Assembly: GCA_020848545.1 (NCBI GenBank)
Contig: JADLHZ010000095.1
Location: 19,123 to 83,122 of the forward strand
Direction: 5' to 3'
Length of the DNA stretch: 64,000 nucleotides
Source: Deltaproteobacteria bacterium
Lineage (GTDB): Bacteria; Myxococcota; JADLHZ01
Positions 18,101-29,233 of this stretch are shown here, piece after piece (within the stretch, counting starts at the first letter, position 1; every line of letters starts with the position of its first letter). The translations under genes were made by a program, and so were the position numbers. The notes beneath the pieces are model-generated. The model saw only the letters and a list, made by a program, of their open reading frames with translations, made no database searches and was not told the DNA's origin.

Positions 18101-21100
18101 CATGTCCTTGCCGCCGATCGTGTTCAGAAAGAGCGCCGAGAAGTGCTCGTCGTACGCCGCTTTGTTCACGGCCTGCTGCTGGCCCTCGGGCACGAAGCGG
18201 GAGACGCCGTCGGCGTGGCTCTGCGCGCCCTTCGACATCTGATAGGTCGACACGCCGCCGAGCAGCGCCGGCATGAAGATCGACAGCCCGATGCCGATGT
18301 GACCCGCGGTCTTCGCGTCGACGCCGAGCTTCTGGAGCGACCATGGGATCGTCGCGAGCGAGAAGGCGAGGCCGGCGTTCATCAACGACGCGTACTCTGC
18401 GCCGGCGCGGAAGCCCTTGCCGACGAGGCTCCCGTTCTTGAAGAGGTTGGCCGCGTCGCCCATCATGCTGACGTTGAACGAGTTGGCGCCGAGCTCGAGC
18501 ACCCCGCGAAAGAGCGAGTCTTTCGGGATCTTGAGCGTGTCGGCGAGCGCGTTCATCCCGGCCGGCGCGTAGACGCCGAGCACGGCTTCGCCGGCGCCGA
18601 AGGCGAACGACGGCACCGCCGAAAAAAGCGCGCGGCCAAAGCGCACGCCCTTCTCGCCGAAGCCGAGCGCGCCGAAGACGCGCGCGCCAGCAGCCCCGGC
18701 GCGGCCCGACATGCCCATGCGAAACGTGTTGATGGCCGTGCCGGCGCCCTTTACCCACTTCACGCCTTGGAGCAGCTTGAGCGCGCCGACGCCGCCGACG
18801 AGGCTGCTGCCGACCTCGACGAAGAGCACGCTGCCCTGCATGAGGGGAGTCTCGAGGATGTCGGACTTGTACTGGCTGAGCAGGCCGTGGGTCTCGTAGA
18901 GGCCGGCGAGCGGCTCTTGGTACATCGAGATGTGGCCTTCGCCCTTCTTCGCGTAGCTCTTCTCGAGCTTCCTCGTGTCCGGTGACTCGGCGCCGTAGCG
19001 GTAACCGCGCATCTGCGGATCGTGCGTGCCGACGTAGGCGAGATCGTCCGCGGCTTTCTTGCCCCACGCTTGCTGCTTCTCGTAGTCGGCGTCGCCGGGC
19101 TTGGCGACCTTCGGAAACTTCTTCCTGATGGCGAAGTCCTGCGCCTCCTGCTTCCAAGCCTTGTACTCGGTCGACGTCGGGTTCCGATCGAGGCGCGGGT
19201 CGCGCATGATGCCGGAGAGCCGGTAGTTGTCCTCTTGGTTGCCCTTGCCGGCCGGATCCGAGATCTCGCCGAGCACCACAGCGCCGTCGACGTACTGGGT
19301 GTGCGCGCGGTTCGCATCGTTCTTCGCGCCCTTGATCGCGTTCTCGTCGCCTTCTTTGGTCTCCTTCTTGAAGTTGTGGACCTCGCCGGTGACGAACACG
19401 CCGACGACGCCGGCGAGGAAGTTCGTCACGCCTGGGATGTCGGCGTCCGTGTGGGCGTCGAGCTCCTTCTTCACTTGATTGTAGTCGTCTTCGAATGAGT
19501 CGAGGTCAGTGTCGGCGCGCGCCGTGATCTGCGCGGCGACGCTCTTGAAGTCGATTTGCTCGGCTTTCCACTGCTTCAGGTCCGGCCGCACGACGACGTC
19601 GAAGATCTGTCCGTAGACTTGCTCGCCGGCGCTCAGCTCCAACGATGCGATGGGTTCGCCGCCGCCGGCTTCGACCGCCGCCGCTGCGTCTTCCTTCTTC
19701 TTGATGCCGGCGTCGAACGCGGTGAGTGCTTCGTCGGTGAGGTACGTCAGCTTGTGCGTGCTCACGCCGAGGTCGCCGTTCGACGGGCCGGCGCCGAGGA
19801 CCGCGCGGCCAAAGTGCGCCGTCTGCCCGATCGATCCCCACGCGAGGTTGTGCGAGGTGAGCAGCTTTCCGTAGAGGTCGAGCTCTGCACGCACCTTCGG
19901 ATCTTTCGGATCGCCCGTGGGCATCGCGTCCGGCAGCTTCAGCTTGTCGCGCGCGATCGCGGCGCCGTCTTGCAGCAGCTTCTCGCCCTCGCCGGCCTTC
20001 GCTCCGCCGATCCCGAAGCCGAGCTGCGCGACTGCCGCATGGCTCGTGACTTGCTGTTGATGGTGGTCGGCACGCCGCGCCAACACCTTGTTTCTGAGCG
20101 CGACGTCTTTCGGATCTTTGACGATCTCGTCGATCGGTCGCAGCGGCTCGCTCGGCTCCGCGAGCTTCTTCTTCGCCGCGTCGAAGGCGACGTTCGCCTC
20201 CTGGTCGTACTCGAACGCGAGCCCGAAGTTCGCCTCTTTGGCGCGCATGTGGCCGACGGTCTTGTGCATTCCGGCATCGGTGCCGCCCTTGGCGATCCTG
20301 TAGTACTCCCACTCTTCGGGCTCGTACGCGTACCAGGCTTTGTCCGGTGTCGTCAGGTTGCCTTTGGCGTCGAGGTAGACCTTGCCGTAGGTCTTCAGCT
20401 GGTCCTTGGCGCCGACCATTGGATCGACCAAGAATTCGGTCCACACGTGGTACTGGTTGCTCGGGCGCACGTCGTTGGCGCGGTTGTTCGCCCGCGCTTC
20501 GAGGACGGCCAGCTTCTTGCGCCCGGGCTCGTTCACCACGCGCTGATCTTGCTCCGCCTTGGCGTCGATCTTGGCGCGGTTCATCAGCTGCTTCTTGAGG
20601 CCGAGCTTGTACTGGCCGACCGACGCTTCGAAGCGGCCGAGCGCGAAGTCGCTCTCTTTGCCGAGCAGCGCGACCTCTTCTTTTCCGGCGGCGTCGAGCT
20701 TCGTCGTGTCGATGCTCTGCGTGAAGCTCTTGGCGCGGGTGAAGTAAGCGCGGGCCTCGCCGATCGGCGCGTCGATCTGCGCCTTCAGATCGTTCTTCTT
20801 CTGCGTCAGCTTCTGGGTCTCGACGGCGTTGTCGGCTTGCTTCTGCTCGAGCGCTTTCTTGCGATTGGCCAAGAACACGTCGTTCTTCTTGGCCATGGCG
20901 TCCATCGGGGGGCCCATCGCGCGCATCTTCTCGTTGTGCGCGGTGTCTTCTTTCAGCTGCTTCTCGTCGTCCGCGAGCTGGCGTGTCTTGTTCTTCTCCT
21001 GTTGCAGCGCGATCTCGGTGTCGTTGAGCTTGCCGAGCTGACCGTCGGGCAAGAGATCGTCTTTGCCGGCTTTACCGATCGCCTCCTTCCGCGCGAGGGC

Positions 21101-23539
21101 CGCCGGGCGCTTGGTGTCGATCTCCTTGTTCCGCGTTTCGTAGGCGCCGATCTCTTTGTCTTTGTCGGCGATGAGCCCGTCGAGCTCTTTGATCCGCGCG
21201 CCGGCTTCTTTCTCGAACATCGGAGTCTTGGCGAGGAGCTTCTGCGTATCGAGCTTCTTCTGCAGCTCGGCGCGCTCGCCTTTGGCGCGATCGAGATCGA
21301 TGCCGACCGCCTTCTTCTCGGTGTCGAGCGCCTCGACGTCGCCGTTGCCGACTTGGCGATCGACCGAGAGGCGGCCCTGCTCTTCGGCGAGCCCCTTGTA
21401 CTCCTCCGCTTCGGCCGCGGTGCGCTTGTCGACCGGGATCTTGTCGAGCTTGTCCATGCGCGCGCGGTTTCGCGTGATGAGCTGCATCTCGCCGTCGGCG
21501 CGCAGATCGGAGACGTCTTGGATCGGCGGCAGACCCTTGGCGAGCAGCTCGCCTTCCATCCCCTCCATGGCGGCATTTTGCTGCCCGTAAAACGCGCGCA
21601 TCTGCTGGTGGTGCTTCGAATCGGTCTTGCTGTCCGGATCGTTCGCCTCTGCCTTCTTGAACTCGACCTCGGCTTGCTTCAGCTCGACCGGCACGATCGG
21701 ATCCGGCGCGACGCCTTCTTTGGCGAACTTGTCCTTGTTTGCCTCGAGCTTCTCGAAGCCGATGCCCGACAACACCACGCCTTTACCCATGCGCGCGTTG
21801 TAGGCGAGCTTCAGCGTCGGGTGCCCCGGCGGCAGCTTGCGATCCTTGCCGATCTCTTCGTAGTTTCCGGCGACCTGATCGTAGTTGTCGAGCGCGAGCT
21901 TCTTGTAGCGATCGATCTTGTCCTGCACGTCTTTGGGTCGCGTCGCCTTGTCCGGATGCTGCGCTTCGAGTTTTTGCGCGGCCGCCGCGAAGCCGCCCGC
22001 GTACTGATACATCGCTTTACGGCCCTTTTCGGGCAGCGCGGCGTTCTCGTTCTCGAGCTTCTCGATCTCTTTCTTGTTCGCCTCGGCCTTCGTCGGATCG
22101 CTCTTGCCTTCCTCGCGCAAGAACTCCGCGCGCGCTTTGTTCGCCTGCATCATGATGCCGAGCCACGGATAGTCGCCGCTCTGGCTCAGATTCTCGACGA
22201 CGACGGCCATCCCTGGCGTCAGCCGGCCGGTGAGCACGTAATACTCGACGTCCTCCGGCGCGATCTCGACGCCCGAATACTTCGTGGCGAGGCGCAGCCG
22301 CTCGTTCAGCTTGCTCTTCTTGTCGTGCGCGTCGGCGATGAGCTTCGACGCTTGCGAGTCGTCAGGCAAGAGGACGTCGAGCATGGCGCCCGCGCTCGCG
22401 CGTTGAAAGCCGCCGAGGTACTCCATGCCGTGCTCGAGCAGCGCTGCCCGTGTCTTGCCGCCCTCGGCAAAGGTGGCGAGGAACCCTTGCTCGTACACTT
22501 GCAGATCGGCGTTGGTGATCTGCTGCGTCAACGCGAAGCCCGCCTTCGTCTTCTCGTCGCTCGGGTTCTTCCTGTACGCGTCGGCCGCCTTCTTCGTCAT
22601 CTCGGCGTCGAGGCCCATCTTCTTCGCCCAGAGCTTCTCGATGCGCGCGAGCGTGGCCTTGTACTCGGGGCTGCCCGGCTCGAGCGTGTGCAAGAACGAA
22701 GTGTACGCGCCGATGTCCTTGACCAGCTGATCGTGCGCGCGCGCCCAATTTTCTTGCGCGACGGGGTTCGTCGGATCGGCGAGCAGCGCGTCGTTCGCTT
22801 TCGCATAGGTCGCTTGGTGGCTCGACAGGTTCGCTTCGAGCGGCAGCGGCGGCAGCTCACCAGCGCGCGCTTTCTTGTCGGCGCCGATTCGCGCCTCGAC
22901 GTCGGCTTTGAACGCCTTCTGCTCGCCCTTTGGCACGAGCGGCAGCAGCGCTTTGTGCACCTCGTCAGGCGTGTAGAAGCGGCCGAGATACGTGCCGAGC
23001 TCGGCGAGCGACACGCCTTGCTCTTCGAGCTTCGCCAAGAACGCTCTGCGATCGGCCGGCTGCAGATCGGCGAGCTCTTTGTACAGACCTGGCAGCTCGT
23101 AGTCGGCGTTGCCCTTGACGACGAGCGCGGCACGTTCGCCGAGGGGCGCTTTCGGATCTATCGCGAGCTGCGGGGCGGCCTGGTCCTTTCCCTGCGTCGG
23201 CGCCGCCTCCACGCCGTCGACAGGTTTCGCGACGGCGGGCTTCAACTCCGCGACGAGGGTCTTGGCGATCGGGTTGCTCGCTTGCGCGTCGAGCGTCGCG
23301 AGCACCGTCTTCTGGGAGTCGGCGGGGAGCTTCTTGTAGGTCGTGACGAGCTCTTTGAGCAGCGCCGGCCGGTCGGCCTCTGGCTGCAGCGCGATCCATG
23401 CGAGCAAAAGCTGCGTCGCGTTCGCCGCCGCCTTTTGATCTTTGGCGCCCGTCAGCCCGGAGAAGGCTTCCGCCTTCGTGAGCTTGGTCACCTCGCCGAC
23501 GCGCGCGGCGACGAGCGGCAGGCCGACCGGGGTTACCAT
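15149..23539 (-). CDS. Giant multidomain toxin-like protein
   Basis: 2796 residues from ATG 23539. Residues 1-450 are helical and Ala/Leu-rich. About 450-1000 is rich in Lys, Glu and Ala, likely coiled coil. About 1565-1765 has Gly/Ala-rich hydrophobic helices that could insert in a membrane. About 1960-2075 holds beta repeats with GTIISDAKI and VPVGTKLVTKDG. A Pro/Lys linker follows (2110-2150). About 2230-2330 carries SSFVAGGPVRAAGDLVV and SEHYPQ, a signature I recall from toxin-like proteins. At 2480-2504 GSATTG and SDSDF form a nucleotidyltransferase-like motif (Asp2502, Asp2504). HVTL (His2693) and HVSL (His2767) form a 2H phosphoesterase pair. There is no recognisable Sec signal. Its stop overlaps the start of the 198-residue gene. 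I infer a secreted or contact-delivered effector; domain calls are by motif only. Confidence 0.85.
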   Translation of the reverse strand: MVTPVGLPLVAARVGEVTKLTKAEAFSGLTGAKDQKAAANATQLLLAWIALQPEADRPALLKELVTTYKKLPADSQKTVLATLDAQASNPIAKTLVAELKPAVAKPVDGVEAAPTQGKDQAAPQLAIDPKAPLGERAALVVKGNADYELPGLYKELADLQPADRRAFLAKLEEQGVSLAELGTYLGRFYTPDEVHKALLPLVPKGEQKAFKADVEARIGADKKARAGELPPLPLEANLSSHQATYAKANDALLADPTNPVAQENWARAHDQLVKDIGAYTSFLHTLEPGSPEYKATLARIEKLWAKKMGLDAEMTKKAADAYRKNPSDEKTKAGFALTQQITNADLQVYEQGFLATFAEGGKTRAALLEHGMEYLGGFQRASAGAMLDVLLPDDSQASKLIADAHDKKSKLNERLRLATKYSGVEIAPEDVEYYVLTGRLTPGMAVVVENLSQSGDYPWLGIMMQANKARAEFLREEGKSDPTKAEANKKEIEKLENENAALPEKGRKAMYQYAGGFAAAAQKLEAQHPDKATRPKDVQDKIDRYKKLALDNYDQVAGNYEEIGKDRKLPPGHPTLKLAYNARMGKGVVLSGIGFEKLEANKDKFAKEGVAPDPIVPVELKQAEVEFKKAEANDPDSKTDSKHHQQMRAFYGQQNAAMEGMEGELLAKGLPPIQDVSDLRADGEMQLITRNRARMDKLDKIPVDKRTAAEAEEYKGLAEEQGRLSVDRQVGNGDVEALDTEKKAVGIDLDRAKGERAELQKKLDTQKLLAKTPMFEKEAGARIKELDGLIADKDKEIGAYETRNKEIDTKRPAALARKEAIGKAGKDDLLPDGQLGKLNDTEIALQQEKNKTRQLADDEKQLKEDTAHNEKMRAMGPPMDAMAKKNDVFLANRKKALEQKQADNAVETQKLTQKKNDLKAQIDAPIGEARAYFTRAKSFTQSIDTTKLDAAGKEEVALLGKESDFALGRFEASVGQYKLGLKKQLMNRAKIDAKAEQDQRVVNEPGRKKLAVLEARANNRANDVRPSNQYHVWTEFLVDPMVGAKDQLKTYGKVYLDAKGNLTTPDKAWYAYEPEEWEYYRIAKGGTDAGMHKTVGHMRAKEANFGLAFEYDQEANVAFDAAKKKLAEPSEPLRPIDEIVKDPKDVALRNKVLARRADHHQQQVTSHAAVAQLGFGIGGAKAGEGEKLLQDGAAIARDKLKLPDAMPTGDPKDPKVRAELDLYGKLLTSHNLAWGSIGQTAHFGRAVLGAGPSNGDLGVSTHKLTYLTDEALTAFDAGIKKKEDAAAAVEAGGGEPIASLELSAGEQVYGQIFDVVVRPDLKQWKAEQIDFKSVAAQITARADTDLDSFEDDYNQVKKELDAHTDADIPGVTNFLAGVVGVFVTGEVHNFKKETKEGDENAIKGAKNDANRAHTQYVDGAVVLGEISDPAGKGNQEDNYRLSGIMRDPRLDRNPTSTEYKAWKQEAQDFAIRKKFPKVAKPGDADYEKQQAWGKKAADDLAYVGTHDPQMRGYRYGAESPDTRKLEKSYAKKGEGHISMYQEPLAGLYETHGLLSQYKSDILETPLMQGSVLFVEVGSSLVGGVGALKLLQGVKWVKGAGTAINTFRMGMSGRAGAAGARVFGALGFGEKGVRFGRALFSAVPSFAFGAGEAVLGVYAPAGMNALADTLKIPKDSLFRGVLELGANSFNVSMMGDAANLFKNGSLVGKGFRAGAEYASLMNAGLAFSLATIPWSLQKLGVDAKTAGHIGIGLSIFMPALLGGVSTYQMSKGAQSHADGVSRFVPEGQQQAVNKAAYDEHFSALFLNTIGGKDMGEVLKKRRADFEAKLLKDPAMQDPKDVAHAVDVDTLMLAEQAHTPPKWDGKNEDSVRVWKDMQTYYGKVKDTLVAAGVDPARADVLVKSRMQTVYADALYKTDKALADKGQAGRDEREAFRKLTGLPSLDAPVAPKTERTVVTTGIKGVGSDGKSLEIGKGTIISDAKITRGGEVEATIVGAAGDGVTTKKGQTIKMPMHEYIAATDSVPVGTKLVTKDGVNGEVVHARDGQIEIQLENGTTLTMSAKKFVAENYTSKDTGVPLFHDDARAAADKALTKGDVVKTEKVEGTKAKDAGPPQDPTNPGHANAKPKGNDPPKAPVVPEVPGYTPPKEAPRQALAAEYAHENVDPQRPVVYLDADGRKPFAADLKDGKLVGAEGEKFDSRRMTKDKPAEWEPKRSDFPEGDEGNKKFEKAVKEWKKDESSVMFTLADDGTLYVEQRGHKNENIQQSSFVAGGPVRAAGDLVVRDGKIVGIGDRSEHYPQKLENTEQAVLHLHKNGVDLKELKVTTLEWGTLTGTEFLTRMQQRREGKLVDAPLKGNARVEGKAVKPADAVAQDAAQAANDMANTAPIPNGADRQANAKAFTARKAHNEGKNEKIFAGKEDHPAKDAGVTADRLKLAVIGDPPGERVPLVFKDKAQYEQFQKELDEVFRSEGITDAVVQQVGSATTGWRGNPDKDPGAWKPGSDSDFAIFSEQALVAAKDANVPVNEKIKMDGQYTVFKNDEGGTGFYYQTALGKKLNEFSRKWNQKLYGKPSVDGVEFKLNLGTAPFNGAVTVIKPTGRTHVDTKIKPENPVVLGKDGQPGPAHLKVEVARNQKDAAGQTLPDKEYASVTVAAPKNIDELPGGTLLRDGTEKGKALLPLDDNGIAKPPREPEYHVTLFTPDEMAYIKEHYPEKYEELKKTGFQVDGEPKGVKVERRTSDRGRMFIMTVDWPEAIKLRESLGLKRHDLHVSLSANDARYATKKDPNAPTPKKSWEEKK

Positions 23540-23665
23540 CGTTCGCTCGCGCCTCCCACGCCGCCGCCGGGTTCTATCCTGCGGCTCGTTACGTCATAGA
23601 CGCGGCTTCGCCGGCGATTTCGCGCCTCTTTGTTGCTTTCTAAATGATGAATACTATCAGGGAGA
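23540..23665. other. Spacer between giant gene and atpC
   Basis: This 126-bp gap holds the promoter of the giant gene and the 3' end of the ATP synthase operon. A short AT-rich patch (gctttctaaatgatgaatac, 23634-23653) is the most promoter-like part. I see no convincing intrinsic terminator behind atpC. Confidence 0.4.
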
Positions 23666-24058
23666 TCAGCGCCGCGCGATGTCGATGCGTGCCGTGGCGC
23701 GGGCCAGCTGCGCTTGCGTCTCCGCAAACGTCTCGTCGTAGAACGACTGATCGCGCAGCGCCTGCTCCGCCGCCTGGCGTGCCTTTTCCGCGCGCGCGAC
23801 GTCGATCTCGCCCGCCGGCTCGGCGCTCTCAGCGAGGATCGCGACGCGCGCCCCATCGATCTGCGCGACGCCGCCGCCGACCGCGTAGATCTCCTGGCCG
23901 CCTTCGCGACGGAGCACGAGCGGACCCGGCTTCAAGCCGGTGATCATCGGGATGTGCCCCGGGAGCACCGTCATTTCGCCGTTGCTGCCCGAGAAGCTGA
24001 CGCTGTCGGCGTCGACGGCGAAGAGCTTCTTCTGCGGTGTGACGAGCTCGACCTTCAT
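23666..24058 (-). CDS. atpC: ATP synthase F1 epsilon subunit
   Basis: 130 residues, normal length. The N-terminal beta-sandwich is clear (MKVELVTPQKKLF, LPGHIPMITGLKPGPL, YAVGGGVAQI), followed by the two-helix C-terminal domain from about residue 90. It is the last gene of the operon, starting 3 bases after the beta-subunit stop. The subunit sits in the central stalk and couples rotation to catalysis and inhibition. Confidence 0.97.
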   Translation of the reverse strand: MKVELVTPQKKLFAVDADSVSFSGSNGEMTVLPGHIPMITGLKPGPLVLRREGGQEIYAVGGGVAQIDGARVAILAESAEPAGEIDVARAEKARQAAEQALRDQSFYDETFAETQAQLARATARIDIARR

Positions 24059-24061
24059 GGA

Positions 24062-25504
<1,443 letters not shown>

Positions 25505-26371
25505 CTAGCCCTTCTGCGCTTCGGAACCGGAGATGATTTCCATGAGCTCTTTGGTGATCGCGGCTTGGCGCGCGCGGTTGTAGACGAGCGTCAGGCTCGC
25601 GATCATTTCGGAGGCGTTCTTCGTGGCGTTTTCCATCGCGCTCATGCGGGCGCCGTGCTCGGACGCCTGTGATTCCAAGAGCGCGCGATATACCTGCGTC
25701 GCCAAGTAGCGCGGCAACAGCTCGTTCAAGACTTCTTGCGGCGACGGCTCGTATTCGTAGTCGGCGCCGGCGGTCTCTTCCTTCGCCGGCTGGATCGGCA
25801 GCAATTGCTCGACCACCACTTGCTGCGTCACCGCGCTCTTGAACTCGTTGTAGACGAAGTACACGGCGTCGAGATCCTTCGCCAGGTACTCGTCTCTGAT
25901 CTCGTTGGCGATGCGCTGCGCGACGGCGAAGTTCAGGCCGTCGTAGATGTTCGAGTACTCGCGGCGGATGGTGAAGCCGCGCTTCTTGAAGTAGTCGCGA
26001 CCGCGGCGGCCGACGGCGCCGAGCTCGACCGCTTCCCAGTGCTTCTTGTGCTCGGCGATGTAGCGGTCGGCCTTCTTGATCGCGTTGCTGTTGAACGCGC
26101 CGCACATGCCGCGATCGCTGGTCAGCACGACGACCATCACGCGGCGGGTCTCATCGCGCTTGTCGAGCAGCGCGTGGAGCGACTCGACCTTCGACTTCTG
26201 CGCGATGCGCGAGATCATGTCGTGCATCGTGACGGCGTACGGGCGCGCCGCCACGATCGCTTGCTGTGCGCGGCGAAGCTTCGACGCACTCACGAGCTTC
26301 ATCGCGCGCGTGATCTTCTGCGTCGACTTGACCGACCGAATGCGCTTGCGAATGTCACGTAACGAAGCCAT
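25505..26371 (-). CDS. atpG: ATP synthase F1 gamma subunit
   Basis: 288 residues. The start MASLRDIRKRIRSVKSTQKI and the conserved C-terminal helix (MSAMENATKNASEMI ... RQAAITKELMEIISG) are diagnostic of the rotating central shaft. SDRGMCGAFN is the conserved internal block. The gene starts 3 bp after atpA ends and is followed by atpD, the classical alpha-gamma-beta order. A slightly acidic insertion around residues 190-210 (KEETAGADYEYEPS) is also visible in related sequences as a variable loop. Confidence 0.97.
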   Translation of the reverse strand: MASLRDIRKRIRSVKSTQKITRAMKLVSASKLRRAQQAIVAARPYAVTMHDMISRIAQKSKVESLHALLDKRDETRRVMVVVLTSDRGMCGAFNSNAIKKADRYIAEHKKHWEAVELGAVGRRGRDYFKKRGFTIRREYSNIYDGLNFAVAQRIANEIRDEYLAKDLDAVYFVYNEFKSAVTQQVVVEQLLPIQPAKEETAGADYEYEPSPQEVLNELLPRYLATQVYRALLESQASEHGARMSAMENATKNASEMIASLTLVYNRARQAAITKELMEIISGSEAQKG

Positions 26372-26374
26372 CGA

Positions 26375-27931
<1,557 letters not shown>

Positions 27932-27947
27932 CTAGTGACCGAACAAC

Positions 27948-28481
27948 TTACTGTCTGAGGGATTGCCGCAGCCGTTCGAGCTGCGTCTTCAGCGATCCGT
28001 CCCAGACGAGGTCTTGAATCTTCACCGACACGCCGCCAATGAGCGACGCGTCGACAGCGAAATCGACGGCGACCTTCTTACCGATCGCGGCCGTCAGCGA
28101 CTCCGAGATCTTCTTCTTCTCGGCGTCGGCGAGCTCAGCGGCGCTCGTCACGTGACCACGCACGCGACCCGCCTTTTGGTCGGCGAGCTTCACGAACGCC
28201 GTAGAGATCGCCTGCAGGTCGTCCAGGCGCTCCGCGGCGTCCAAGGTTCGCAGCAGCGAGACGATGGCGGCCGGGGCCGACACCTTCTCGGCGAGCGTCG
28301 TCAGCACGGCCATGCGCTCGTCCTTCATGCGCGGATCGAGCATGACGTGCGCGAGCTCTTTCGAGTGCGTGCGCGCATGCACGAGCGCGTTCAACGCTTC
28401 AGCCGCTTTGTCGGTCTCTTTGCGCTCTTCGGTCACTTCGAGCAGCGCGCGCGCGTAGCGATCACCAACGTCACTTGCCAT
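27948..28481 (-). CDS. atpH: ATP synthase F1 delta subunit
   Basis: 177 residues from the ATG at 28481; upstream in-frame codons are not family-like. It begins MASDVGDRYARALLEV, the usual delta start, and ends with VDASLIGGVSVKIQDLVWDGS and LERLRQSL, the conserved C-terminal block (IGG...G....DGS). It ties the peripheral stalk to F1. The start codon has no clear Shine-Dalgarno. Instead it directly follows the downstream arm of a long inverted repeat, so its translation may depend on RNA folding or coupling. Confidence 0.95.
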   Translation of the reverse strand: MASDVGDRYARALLEVTEERKETDKAAEALNALVHARTHSKELAHVMLDPRMKDERMAVLTTLAEKVSAPAAIVSLLRTLDAAERLDDLQAISTAFVKLADQKAGRVRGHVTSAAELADAEKKKISESLTAAIGKKVAVDFAVDASLIGGVSVKIQDLVWDGSLKTQLERLRQSLRQ

Positions 28482-28482
28482 T

Positions 28483-28646
28483 AGTGCACCAAACGCGACA
28501 TGCCGTCGCGAATCTCGGGCGCTTTTGCCCGATCTTGGCCCCAAAAATACTCGACATAGAACACCGCTATGCCTGCGTTTTTTGAGTCCAACCTCGGCTC
28601 AAAATCGCCTCGAGCTTCATCGCCGTCGTGTCGCGTCTGGTGCACT
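28483..28646 (-). promoter_or_regulatory. Large potential RNA stem between atpF and atpH
   Basis: Twenty bases at 28483-28502 and 28627-28646 are inverted repeats matching at 18 positions. In the operon mRNA one of the two differences becomes a G-U pair. One arm starts inside the atpF stop codon; the other ends one base before the atpH start. The 124-base loop contains a second hairpin, TTTTGAG/CTCAAAA (near 28583-28607), and a third, TCGGGC/GCCCGA (near 28514-28531). The structure would hide the atpH ribosome-binding region. It could be an attenuator, an RNA-processing site or a small terminal-inverted-repeat element. Confidence 0.6.
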
Positions 28647-29233
28647 CAGGCCGCCTTCTGCTTCAGCGTGCCGCTGAGGATCTCGGTGAACTCTGCGACG
28701 AGGCGCTTTTGATCGTCGCCCTTGATCTCGCGGCGCAGGATCTCTTCAGCGAGCTTCAACGCCATCTCGACGGTCTCTTTCTTGAGCTCGTTCTGCGCTT
28801 TTTCCAGCTCGGTCGCGATGATCGACTCGGCGTCCTTGGCGATGCGGCGCGCGGTCTCCTCGGCGTCTTGCAAGAGCCGCTGCTTCTCGGCGGCCGCCGA
28901 CGTCTGCATCGACGCGGCGAGCTTCTTCATCTCGGCGTCGATGTCCTTGATCTTCTCTTCGTAGTGGCGCGCCTTCGCTTCGGCGTCGAGCTTGGCCCGC
29001 TGCGCCTCTTCCACCGCGATCTTCACTGCTTCGTGGCGCGAGACGAAGAACTTCTGGATCGGCTTCTTCGCCACCGCGACCAGGCCGATCACGAAGACGA
29101 AGAAGGTGAAGAACTGGCCGCCCAGGTGATACCAAGAAATCTCGTGGTGCGCCTCGCCGTGACCGCCGCCGTGTTCGGCCGCGAACGCGAGCGCCGGGAG
29201 CAGGAACGTGAGGGCGGCGGCGGTGATTCTCAT
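28646..29233 (-). CDS. atpF: ATP synthase F0 b subunit with signal peptide
   Basis: 195 residues. The N-terminus is a cleavable-type signal peptide (MRITAAALTFLLPALAFAA) followed by a His/Gly-rich stretch (EHGGGHGEAHHE), then the membrane helix QFFTFFVFVIGLVAVAKKP and a long charged coiled coil. The C-terminal KLAEEILRREIKGDDQKRLV is typical of b subunits. It forms the peripheral stalk with b'. The start overlaps the b' stop by four bases. The signal peptide is an extra compared with the E. coli protein (156 residues). Confidence 0.93.
   Translation of the reverse strand: MRITAAALTFLLPALAFAAEHGGGHGEAHHEISWYHLGGQFFTFFVFVIGLVAVAKKPIQKFFVSRHEAVKIAVEEAQRAKLDAEAKARHYEEKIKDIDAEMKKLAASMQTSAAAEKQRLLQDAEETARRIAKDAESIIATELEKAQNELKKETVEMALKLAEEILRREIKGDDQKRLVAEFTEILSGTLKQKAA

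Noticed and set aside
15020..18985. A 1321-codon plus-strand open frame antisense to the giant gene
   Set aside because: Arg/Leu/Val-rich translation with no family motif, no start context, and it mirrors the third-position GC bias of the minus-strand gene. The minus strand has clear domains.
19556..23599. A 1347-codon plus-strand open frame antisense to the giant gene
   Set aside because: Same shadow pattern; no signal, motif or ribosome site, and it runs through the giant gene's own promoter.
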